Assembly: GCA_020072585.1 (NCBI GenBank)
Contig: JAIQGL010000018.1
Location: 62,001 to 126,000 of the forward strand
Origin: Terriglobia bacterium
Lineage (GTDB): Bacteria > Acidobacteriota > Terriglobia > Terriglobales > Acidobacteriaceae
DNA length: 64,000 nucleotides
Direction: 5' to 3'
Of this stretch, positions 37,081 to 44,758 are shown piece by piece. Each line of letters starts with the position of its first letter. Positions within the stretch are counted from its first letter, which is position 1. The translations under genes and the position numbers were made by a program. The notes beneath the pieces are model-generated. The model was not told the DNA's origin and did not search any database. It saw only the letters and a program-made list of their open reading frames with translations.

Positions 37081-38412
37081 ATGGACCAATTCTTCAAGTC
37101 GGTGGCTTGTCTAGGTGACGCAATATCCGTTTGCGCTTTTCGGGGCATTGAAGAAACCGTACCATTGATGACCGGGTCCATCACCAGCCTCGCTTCATTC
37201 TTTGCCTCTGGTGGCAGGGGACGCGACACTGGCACAACAGGAACGCAGACACCTTCCCCTCTGCTTTTCGACCCTTCCGCCCCAGCGCCTGCCAGCCCTC
37301 GTCAGCTTTTATGGACAGCATGGCAAATATGCCGGCGGTCTCTTGATTGTTTTGAGAAAATTTCGCCTGTCAACAAATTACCTGCCCAATGGCAAGAGAT
37401 GCGCAACAAGCTGGAGGCTTTCAGCCTTTTTGAACATGTGGATCTGGAGCTAAATCTCGCCGGCGCCGCGGACCGCTCCTTGCCAGGTCTCGCGCACAGG
37501 GCCCATCTGCTTGGCCCATATTTCTCCGTCTGGGCGACGGAGGGTGTTGGTCATTATTTTGCTGACTCGCACCTGTCCTGCGACAACCACATGACGACAA
37601 TCTGGGGAAATGCACGCACTCACGATTTGCCGATAGCCAGTCTTGTTCCGCTACATGCGGGCATCGGGCTTGCATTGGTGGAGCGGTTACTAGCTGATAT
37701 TCATGGCCTGAGCAGCAATGAATTCCAGAAGCATGTAGCTGAGTGTGTAAGGTTGTTCCAAAACACATTCCAACCAGAATACCTGGAAATAATCTACGAG
37801 GCCCTGGGCCTTGCCACCAGAAACCTTTATCCGCACCTGACAGCAAAGATGCACCTCAGCCTGCTCAGGGTAAACGAAGAATTGCCAGAATATTTCTGGC
37901 ACGGAGTTGGCCGCGCGCTCTATTTTGTCCCATCATCGTTTCTGCCTGGGAATTCCGCGCCATGGAAAGCACTTGAGATGTGCATGAAAGAACCACCAAA
38001 CGAGACATGCAGACGCAACACGGTAGCAGGGTTCGTCTGGGCACTTACACTCGTCAATATCCGCCAGCCGCACATCATGGCGGAGTTCCTGTCTCACCAC
38101 GGAAAAAACCCGCAGGCGCAGGAGGCTATTGTGAACGGCGTGTGCTCAGCGCTCATTATCTGGGCCAGGTCTTGCTCGAATAGCCATGATCTCAATCGCA
38201 TGAACCACTACCAGTGCGATGGGCGGGAACCGATCCTGAACTTGTGGAATAGATACGTGGGAGAAGCATGTCGTAATGCCTTAGTTTACTGCAGCGCGAA
38301 GGCTGGAGGCGAGCACCTGGGGAAGCTGTTTCGCTATCAAACAACTGCACGGCTTCTGGCCAGCAAGAAACAAGGCCACAATTTACTTTTTGACCGGCAC
38401 AGGCCGATCTGA
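37081..38412 (+). CDS. DUF1702-like (UnbL-type) protein, copy 2
   Basis: A 443-residue paralogue of the protein at 3991-5337. It has the same motif series: ATEGVGHYFAD, PLHAGIGLALVERLL, IIYEALGLATRNLYP, YFWHGVGRALYF, VAGFVWALTLVNI and NGVCSALIIW, ending with KLFRYQTTARLL where copy 1 has QVFRYQDLAQLV. The first 100 residues differ. The two copies are clearly diverged and are not a recent duplication. No ribosome site stands out before the ATG at 37081. It heads a plus-strand group with a small helical protein (9 bp later) and a patatin. DUF1702 is a conserved but mechanistically obscure partner of UnbV in enediyne clusters; the assignment here is by motif pattern. Confidence 0.65.
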   Translation: MDQFFKSVACLGDAISVCAFRGIEETVPLMTGSITSLASFFASGGRGRDTGTTGTQTPSPLLFDPSAPAPASPRQLLWTAWQICRRSLDCFEKISPVNKLPAQWQEMRNKLEAFSLFEHVDLELNLAGAADRSLPGLAHRAHLLGPYFSVWATEGVGHYFADSHLSCDNHMTTIWGNARTHDLPIASLVPLHAGIGLALVERLLADIHGLSSNEFQKHVAECVRLFQNTFQPEYLEIIYEALGLATRNLYPHLTAKMHLSLLRVNEELPEYFWHGVGRALYFVPSSFLPGNSAPWKALEMCMKEPPNETCRRNTVAGFVWALTLVNIRQPHIMAEFLSHHGKNPQAQEAIVNGVCSALIIWARSCSNSHDLNRMNHYQCDGREPILNLWNRYVGEACRNALVYCSAKAGGEHLGKLFRYQTTARLLASKKQGHNLLFDRHRPI

Positions 38413-38421
38413 TTTACCTGG

Positions 38422-38703
38422 ATGGCGCCGATGAGCAATTTTTTTTCTCAAGTGGTCCGCCCCGTTTGGGTTGCACTGGAATCATGCACGGAAATGGTGG
38501 CCTCCAACGCCCCTGACACGATGAAAGTTGATGCGCTCGTAAGTCGGGCCGTGCATGCATTCAACCGTTCCCGTTTTGATCAGAGCATGCGCGAGACAGC
38601 GCCCAACATTGGACCGCCGGTCGTCCGAAGTGCAGCCGAATACTTCCAATCGGAAGTAGTCGGTAAAAATAGTCGCGTCAATGAACCTGAGGAACACAAA
38701 TGA
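38422..38703 (+). CDS. Small helical hypothetical protein
   Basis: A 93-residue protein with no recognised family. It is predicted mostly helical (SNFFSQVVRPVWVALESCTE, VDALVSRAVHAFN) and hydrophilic at the end. It is taken as real because it starts 10 bp after the DUF1702-like gene and its stop overlaps the patatin start as ATGA. Its N-terminus vaguely resembles the helical start of the UnbV protein at 5363-7741, a weak hint of a shared partner. An ATG at 38431 is an alternative start. Confidence 0.6.
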   Translation: MAPMSNFFSQVVRPVWVALESCTEMVASNAPDTMKVDALVSRAVHAFNRSRFDQSMRETAPNIGPPVVRSAAEYFQSEVVGKNSRVNEPEEHK

Positions 38704-39848
38704 TTTCGCGATCAAGCACTGGCTCAATATCCAGCGGGCTAGTCCTGTCCGGCGGCGGTGCGCGGGCAGCTTATGAAGTGGGCGTGCTGAAGGCCTTGCT
38801 GAACGGCAAATCCCCTGCGACTGATCACACTCCACTTGACTTTGATGTTGTGGCGGGCACGTCGGCAGGCAGTCTGAACGCATGTCTCTTATTATCGGCA
38901 ATGCATGATGGACCATCCGCTGCGGCCAGCTACATGGAGAATGTATGGCTTGATGATTTCGCTCTGGTTCCAGGCAACTGCAATAACAGAATGTTCAGAC
39001 TACGAGCGAATCCAGTGCATTTCCTGCATCCGGCATGTTGGCTGCCCAACCCATTCGCATCGTTATCTCTGTTGGCGCAGGACAGTGCATTTTTGACGCG
39101 TGAGGCATTCAAACGTGGAACCAACTTATTGTTCGCCAGTGAGCAGATCAGCCAGAAAGTCATAGAACTCATAGATTTCAGCTCACTCGTATCCACAGAC
39201 GCATTTGAAGCGGTCCTGTCCTCTCGAGTTAACCTGGCCAACATTCGCTCTTCACACAAGCTTCTTAAGATTTCATGTACTGATTGGCGCGCGGGAGTTG
39301 CAAGGGTCTTTATCAATTCATCCATGACGGATGAGGTTGGCGTCAAAATTATTTTGGCATCCAGCGCCATTCCGGGAGTTTTTTCCGCTGTAGAAATTGG
39401 AAACAGCCTTTATGTCGACGGCGGAGTGGTCATGAATACACCGCTAAAGCCGGTGATAGACAGCGGAGCAGAAATTCTACATGTCATCTATGCAGAGCCC
39501 GCAGTGGCAAACACACCTTTACCCCAACTGCCCAGCACGGCAGGTGCGATATCGCGAGCGCTGGAGATAGCCCTAGGCACGATGTTAAAAAAGGACATAC
39601 AGCTGGCCGCCAAAGTCAATCTCCAAGTTGCATCGAGAAAAGACAACCACCCTCGTTCAAAATCTTCTCACCGGCAGGTAATCATCCATCGTTATAGTTC
39701 AAATGAAGCACAAGACATAGGATGGTTGAGTTTCGGCCAGGACGGATTGAAGCGCCTTATCGAGCTTGGATTCAGAGATGCGGTTGAGCACAACTGTAAA
39801 GAGAGCGAATGCGTGCTTCCCACGCAAAATTCTGATGGCCTTCTCTGA
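38700..39848 (+). CDS. Patatin-like phospholipase / lipid acyl hydrolase
   Basis: A 382-residue patatin-family enzyme. SGGGARAAYEVGVLKAL is the oxyanion loop (about residues 19-35), VVAGTSAGSLNA holds the nucleophile Ser in GTSAG, and VDGGVVMNTPL supplies the catalytic Asp of the Ser-Asp dyad. It would hydrolyse acyl esters of membrane lipids or acyl thioesters. No signal peptide is seen, so it acts in the cytosol or at the inner leaflet. GAGGAA is present before the ATG. It is translationally coupled to the small gene upstream. In a biosynthetic context it might release or recycle acyl groups, which is inference. Confidence 0.85.
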   Translation: MISRSSTGSISSGLVLSGGGARAAYEVGVLKALLNGKSPATDHTPLDFDVVAGTSAGSLNACLLLSAMHDGPSAAASYMENVWLDDFALVPGNCNNRMFRLRANPVHFLHPACWLPNPFASLSLLAQDSAFLTREAFKRGTNLLFASEQISQKVIELIDFSSLVSTDAFEAVLSSRVNLANIRSSHKLLKISCTDWRAGVARVFINSSMTDEVGVKIILASSAIPGVFSAVEIGNSLYVDGGVVMNTPLKPVIDSGAEILHVIYAEPAVANTPLPQLPSTAGAISRALEIALGTMLKKDIQLAAKVNLQVASRKDNHPRSKSSHRQVIIHRYSSNEAQDIGWLSFGQDGLKRLIELGFRDAVEHNCKESECVLPTQNSDGLL

Positions 39849-39943
39849 AGTGAATCGCTCTCATTCGTAGCAATCCAGGCTTTCTCTATTTTGGTCATTT
39901 AGCAGTACGGACCGCGCGGATTTATAGCGCTTCGGGCATATCC

Positions 39944-39973
39944 TTGACAAATATAAAGCGAAGTTAGTAGAAA
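39944..39973 (+). promoter_or_regulatory. Candidate sigma-70-type promoter for the SRPBCC gene
   Basis: A perfect TTGACA at 39944-39949 is followed after 18 bp by TAGAAA (39968-39973). It lies about 75 bp before the ATG at 40050 in a 200-bp gap after the patatin gene. The -10 box matches the consensus only in part. Confidence 0.5.
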
Positions 39974-40049
39974 TAGCATACAAAAATTGGCCAGGTGAAT
40001 GGAGGAGGGAGCATCTTTGAATATATGAAAGCGAGGATAGACAGACCCC

Positions 40050-40439
40050 ATGTCCACAGTAATTCATCAGGAAGTGCTCCTGAAAGCAGCTCCCAAAAAA
40101 ATATATGAAGCGCTGGTAGATTCCAAGCAATTCAGCAAGGTCACGGGTGGAGCGCCAGCCGAGATCAGTAGCGACGCAGGCGGGGTTTTCTCCTGCTTCG
40201 GAGGCATGGTTACCGGGCGGCAAATTGAACTGGTACCCAACGAGAGAATCGTTCAGGCGTGGCGGGCCGGCAACTGGGACGCCGGTGTTTATTCAATCGT
40301 TAAATTTGAGCTTAAGCAACAAGGCGCCAGCACCAAGCTTCTTCTTGACCATGTGGGCTTTCCTGAAGGCTCGGCAGACCATCTGGAGGCCGGTTGGAAA
40401 GCAAATTACCTGGAACCTCTCAAAAAATATCTAGCCTGA
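40050..40439 (+). CDS. SRPBCC (AHSA1-like) protein, cytosolic copy
   Basis: A 129-residue helix-grip protein: KAAPKKIYEALVDSKQFSKV, then the DAGGVFSCFGGMVTGRQIEL strand pair, ERIVQAWRAGNWDAGVYSIV, and a C-terminal helix HLEAGWKANYLEPLKKYL. It is close to the Tat-exported protein at 47019-47570, with the same GGxFSxFGG, GR, IVQAWRA and YSI pattern, and more distant from 9264-9674. It is likely to bind a hydrophobic small molecule or act as a cyclase; no catalytic residues can be assigned. A good promoter lies upstream and the ABM gene follows about 630 bp later. Confidence 0.8.
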   Translation: MSTVIHQEVLLKAAPKKIYEALVDSKQFSKVTGGAPAEISSDAGGVFSCFGGMVTGRQIELVPNERIVQAWRAGNWDAGVYSIVKFELKQQGASTKLLLDHVGFPEGSADHLEAGWKANYLEPLKKYLA

Positions 40440-41072
40440 GTGCAAGAGGCGCGGTATATGGTTCTTGCCGCGCCTTTCAACATTCCTCTGTCTCCCTGGC
40501 GGCCAGCAATGCCAATTGCCCATCTTAGTTAAGCCCCAAAACTCTTTGCGCAAAACCCGTTATCTTCTTTGGCAAAAAAGCATGGCCTCTCCGCAGGTTC
40601 TTGCCAGGAAACAATCCTTACGGCTCCGCAAGTTCTGAGCATGTCGTGTGTCTAATGTTACGCGACTCAAATACGGTCGCCGCATCTCTTCCCAGATCAG
40701 CCGCGGAGTCACTCTTGAAAACATCACCTTTTGTTATTTTGGGGGAAGGACTGGCCGCCGGCATGGGCGACTTTTCGCTGTCCCAGGAAAACACGGAGTG
40801 TGGACAAAGAACGGCGTCGAGAAAACTGTTCAGGCTGCGGCGCAATTCTCTACATCTCCTTCAGTCTCTTACGTTTGTATTCAAGTTGGCCCGGGTGGTG
40901 AAGATATCTAATGCAAACGCTGTTTCTCCAGCAACCACGTTCCCTGTTTCCTCTCAAAGCAGCTATAGGATCTGGACTGGTGGCACAATCGCGCATAAAG
41001 CAGGAAGACATAACCGTTTCGTCAGCATGCCAGCACAACTCCACAGTACATATAGAAAAGGAGCCCTCGCCA
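40440..41072. other. Gap with decayed-looking frames
   Basis: About 630 bp with overlapping frames in all three plus phases. One (codons in 40601-41092) contains PFVILGEGLAAGMGDFSL, reminiscent of block I of SGNH/GDSL hydrolases, but nothing further downstream supports that family. It may be a relic. The AGGAG for the ABM gene lies at the right end. Confidence 0.35.
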
Positions 41073-41402
41073 ATGTTCAGTCACATCATTGAACTAACCG
41101 CCAAGCCCGGACAGGCAAAATTGCTGGTCTCTGCACTTCGCACTCGAGCGATACCGGAAGTGATTAAGCAGGCCGAAGGTTTCATTGATCAGATTATTCT
41201 GATTTCGGCCACGGAGCCTGAACATGTCACCGCCATCAGCTTTTGGAAATCCAGGGAAAGCGGAGACCGCTTTTTCCAGCACGGATTCAGGGAAGTGAGC
41301 GCCATTACCGCGCCGTTCCTGAGCGCGAAACCGGAGAGCCACGAATTTAGTGTGGCCGCTTCCACGAATGATTGCATTCGGCCTTCTGAAGATAAAGCCT
41401 GA
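41073..41402 (+). CDS. ABM-like (antibiotic biosynthesis monooxygenase-fold) protein
   Basis: A 109-residue protein of the dimeric ferredoxin-like ABM fold: a first strand FSHIIELTAKPGQAKLLVSA, RAIPEVIKQAEGFIDQIILI, HVTAISFWKSRESGDRFFQH as the third strand and helix, then a 30-residue tail. Family members include cofactor-less monooxygenases and small cyclases of aromatic polyketide pathways; the role here is unknown. The ATG at 41073 with AGGAG about 10 bp upstream is chosen, as the longer frame to the left has no family features. A shorter, apparently degraded relative is at 8964-9206, and both lie next to an SRPBCC gene. Confidence 0.75.
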   Translation: MFSHIIELTAKPGQAKLLVSALRTRAIPEVIKQAEGFIDQIILISATEPEHVTAISFWKSRESGDRFFQHGFREVSAITAPFLSAKPESHEFSVAASTNDCIRPSEDKA

Positions 41403-41544
41403 TTGCCATTTCCATATTCGCCAATATTGCGTGGCAACAACTTCATGGCTTTTGCAATTTGCAAATTTTGGCTATTTTCCTGTCTATTCCACGTGGACTT
41501 GAATTCCACGGTGGCGCAGCACATCTGAATGAGGAGTGGAGCAA

Positions 41545-42225
41545 ATGTCTGATCAAAATAAGCCATGCCAGGACCCTGAAAAGAGGAGCATCGTAAATGC
41601 CCTGGATGGAATCCGCGACATGATCGCGTCTTTCGCGGGTGGCATAGAATTCCCGCAGCTTGCAAACGGCCCCATCGAAGAGGTCCTGGCTTTCAATAAC
41701 AACGAGTTTATCGTCTTGAAGGACCCTACCGGACATCCTTATTTTTCTTCCCACGGTCCTCTCACTGACCTTAACCATAAAATTATACCGGGCACGCGCG
41801 TCGCGACGACGTTTCCTATCGACCCGAGCAGCCTGGATGAATCATTCAAGTGGCCTCCGGTCCAGGTGGCTCCTTTTGATCAGCCGCCAGTTGACAAACT
41901 CCACTCCACCAACCAGGGCTATTCCAAGCAGGCATACTTTTTTGATTCGGATGCCACCTCTCTGATCACGGTCGGGCCTTCGACTCCGAAAATTGCTCCT
42001 CTCAAGAATGGCGGCGCCCAGTTCTGGGTCTGCAGCGGTGCGATGGTGACTCAAGCCACGGGCAGATACGAAGGGGTACGCGGAGCATCAGTGTATCTGG
42101 GCAGCGGTTACCTGCCAATCTGGTCAGATAAGATCGATGAACAGATCAAGATTCTGGCTGCCGGCTTTGTAGCGCTGGTCACAACCTATTTCAAACTGGT
42201 GCCAAAGTCGCAGCGCGCCGGCTGA
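41545..42225 (+). CDS. Protein of unknown function with dirigent/AOC-like C-terminal pattern
   Basis: A protein of about 226 residues with no signal peptide and no family that I recognise with confidence. The second half (TSLITVGPSTPKIAPL, QFWVCSGAMVTQATGRYEG, RGASVYLGSG) has the strand pattern and YEGVRG-type turn seen in dirigent or allene-oxide-cyclase-like beta barrels, which bind and guide reactive small molecules. This is only a weak visual match. An in-frame GTG at 41536 exists, but the ATG at 41545 has GAGGAG and GGAG upstream. It lies between the ABM gene and the GMC oxidoreductase gene, so it may belong to the same pathway. Confidence 0.65.
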   Translation: MSDQNKPCQDPEKRSIVNALDGIRDMIASFAGGIEFPQLANGPIEEVLAFNNNEFIVLKDPTGHPYFSSHGPLTDLNHKIIPGTRVATTFPIDPSSLDESFKWPPVQVAPFDQPPVDKLHSTNQGYSKQAYFFDSDATSLITVGPSTPKIAPLKNGGAQFWVCSGAMVTQATGRYEGVRGASVYLGSGYLPIWSDKIDEQIKILAAGFVALVTTYFKLVPKSQRAG

Positions 42226-42375
42226 TTGCAGGCACGTCCGCTCATAGAGGGACAACTGACGCCGATTAAGAGTTTCTCCATGCTCCTCCGGTGAATGGCG
42301 AAGCATTTTTAGCTCGCCATTCTCTGGCACCACATCCACGGCCTGTACGAACAACTTCATGAAGAGTTCAGATAT

Positions 42376-44379
42376 ATGAGCATTGAGCTAAACGAAACTC
42401 AAAAACTGGTCCTTCGGTCGCTTTGCAATACTTTTGTTCCGTCCATCAAGGTCGCGGAAGATCCTCTCGGCTTTTGGGCACGAACGGCGTCTGATATCGG
42501 CACGGACAAGGTCCTTGCGAAAGCAATAATGAATGACGTTCCTGAGAAATTGCGTAAAGTTCTGGTGCAATTTCTTGACGACCTTTCCGCGAAGGAATTT
42601 GTCAAAGCGTCGCAGGAACAACGGGAGAAACTGCTGGCTCAAATCGCCAGTTCATCGCCCGTATCCGAGCAATCGGTTACCTATTATCAAAAACAGATAC
42701 TGCTGCTTACCTATGGTCTTCCCGAGGAACCAGGAGAGAATCCCCATGGGGTCATATATGGATCGCCACAGGGGCAGAACCCAAACTGGGAAGCCATGGG
42801 ATATCCGGGGCCAATCAGCGTTCCTCATGCAAAACCAAAACAGATCCACACCGTAACTCCGCAAGGCTGCAGCATGACGATGGAAGCGGACGTCTGTATC
42901 GTGGGCTCTGGCGCTGGCGGCGCGGCCATTGCCGCCAAGCTGTCCGCACGTGGGCAGCGTGTAGTGGTATTGGAAGCAGGCGGCCATTACAACTCGTCAG
43001 ACTTCCATCAACTTGAGCTGTGGGGGTACAGGCATTTGTGGTACAGAGGCGGAGCCACACCCACGGTTAACGGAACCGTAGCGCTACTTGCCGGCGGGTC
43101 CCTGGGTGGAGGCACAGAGATCAACTGGATGAACTGCGTTCGCACGCCACCGCTGGTGCGGGAAGACTGGGCCAAACAATATGGCCTTGAGGGCATAGAC
43201 AAGGATGAGTTTGATCGCTATCTGGATGACGTGGAGCGGCGCATACTGTCCTCCACTGAGACTTCTATCTACAATTCGCAAAACCTGCGGATGAAAGAAG
43301 GATGCGACAAGCTCAATTACCTGCACAAACAAACGCATATCAACTGGGACCCAAATATCTTCAATCCCCTGATGGCCGGATACACTGGATTCGGCGATCA
43401 AACCGGTGGAAAACAGACAGCAAGACGAACTTTCCTTCTTGACGCCTTCCGGAACGGAACTCAATTCATCATCCATTGCCATGCCAACCGTATCCTGGTG
43501 GAAGACGGAAGAGCTACGGGCGTAGAATCAACCTACTCTGACCAGGGTCGGACGGCAAAAGTGACTGTGAACGCTCCTCAAGTCGTGGTTGCCTGCGGAT
43601 CGTTGGAGTCGCCGGCACTGCTGCTTCGGACAGGTATTGGCGGGCCTGCCGTCGGGAAAAATCTTCGCGTACAGCCGGGCGGTGCCGTCTACGGTGTCTA
43701 CAAGGAAAAGCAAAAAGGGTGGTGGGGCTCTCCAATGACCACCAACTGTGAGCACTTCGTCAATACCGGCGAGGGCTTTGGTTTCTACATGGAGATTCCA
43801 GCATTTGGGCCCGGCTTCGTGGCATCTGTCATCCCCTGGGATTCTGGTCATGGACACAAGGAACTCATGAGTAAAGTCCCATTCATCAGCACATTTATCT
43901 GGTTTCTGCGCGATCGGGGCACAGGGCAAGTCACGCTTGATGAAGCCGGCAACGCAGTTCCTTTTTATTCGCTCGATGATGAAACCGACCAAAAGAATTT
44001 TCGGCGAGCGGCCGCGGAAGCCATTCGCATTCATGGTGCCGCAGGCGCACAGGAAATCATCATCAGCCTGGCCCACGGCCACGTCTCCTGGAAGCGAGGT
44101 ACAAACCTTGAGGAGTTCATCGAATCCGTGATGAAGTTGCCAATTCTGAACGGCGCGCAGCCCATGATCAGCGCTCACCAGTTGTGCACCTGCAGAATGG
44201 GCAAGGATCCAGCAACAAGCGTCGCCAATACGGATGGCGAGCTATATGACGTAAAGGGCGTATGGATCGGCGATGGAAGTGCTTGTCCCACGGCTTTAGG
44301 GGCCAATCCAATGGTCACCATAATGGCCCTTGCCGAACGGACAGCCGACAAGATGGCAGCCGCTGTGCAGGAGAAGTAA
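42376..44379 (+). CDS. GMC-family FAD oxidoreductase (long-chain alcohol oxidase/choline dehydrogenase type)
   Basis: A 667-residue flavoenzyme. A 165-residue helical N-terminal extension resembles that of long-chain alcohol oxidases. The FAD site follows (VCIVGSGAGGAAIAAKLSARG, then VVVLEAGG), the GGSLGGGTEINW GMC signature 1, the APQVVVACGSLESPALLL GMC signature 2, and a C-terminal HQLCTCRMGKDP with GDGSACPTALGANPM, which holds the catalytic His region. It would oxidise an alcohol to an aldehyde or ketone. No signal peptide is seen. The start is an ATG at 42376. The substrate is probably a pathway intermediate, by context only. Confidence 0.85.
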   Translation: MSIELNETQKLVLRSLCNTFVPSIKVAEDPLGFWARTASDIGTDKVLAKAIMNDVPEKLRKVLVQFLDDLSAKEFVKASQEQREKLLAQIASSSPVSEQSVTYYQKQILLLTYGLPEEPGENPHGVIYGSPQGQNPNWEAMGYPGPISVPHAKPKQIHTVTPQGCSMTMEADVCIVGSGAGGAAIAAKLSARGQRVVVLEAGGHYNSSDFHQLELWGYRHLWYRGGATPTVNGTVALLAGGSLGGGTEINWMNCVRTPPLVREDWAKQYGLEGIDKDEFDRYLDDVERRILSSTETSIYNSQNLRMKEGCDKLNYLHKQTHINWDPNIFNPLMAGYTGFGDQTGGKQTARRTFLLDAFRNGTQFIIHCHANRILVEDGRATGVESTYSDQGRTAKVTVNAPQVVVACGSLESPALLLRTGIGGPAVGKNLRVQPGGAVYGVYKEKQKGWWGSPMTTNCEHFVNTGEGFGFYMEIPAFGPGFVASVIPWDSGHGHKELMSKVPFISTFIWFLRDRGTGQVTLDEAGNAVPFYSLDDETDQKNFRRAAAEAIRIHGAAGAQEIIISLAHGHVSWKRGTNLEEFIESVMKLPILNGAQPMISAHQLCTCRMGKDPATSVANTDGELYDVKGVWIGDGSACPTALGANPMVTIMALAERTADKMAAAVQEK

Positions 44380-44758
44380 ATTCCTTAGCACTAACGTCTG
44401 CCAGTCGCCAGATCGATAACGACCGGGTTTTGTTTCGAACTCAATTGCGGAGAATCGCCGTTGAGCCATGCTTTACTTTCCACCAGAGCAACAGGCAAGG
44501 GTGTGTCGTGTTGCTCAAATAAACACGTGCGCGGCCGGTTGATGTGATTCAATCACGCCACACCTTTGAATCTGAAGCCTCCATCGGGCGGATATTCAAC
44601 CTGTCATCTACGCAGCGGGCTTCTGTGCATTTGGAGTTCTTGCCGGAACTCAACTTTGCGGCATGGGCTCACCGGATGTTGATTCGATATCCGTCGAACA
44701 AGTCTGATCAAGGAGACGACTCCCACTTCAATTGATTGGGTTAAAATCGGTGAAGCTT
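44380..44758. other. Gap before the kinase gene
   Basis: About 380 bp with no convincing gene, hairpin or promoter recognised. It separates the GMC oxidoreductase gene from the kinase gene on the same strand and probably holds the kinase promoter. Confidence 0.4.

Noticed and set aside
40601-40800. SGNH/GDSL hydrolase gene
   Set aside because: Only a GEGLAAGMGDFSL stretch resembles block I; no later blocks appear in any frame.
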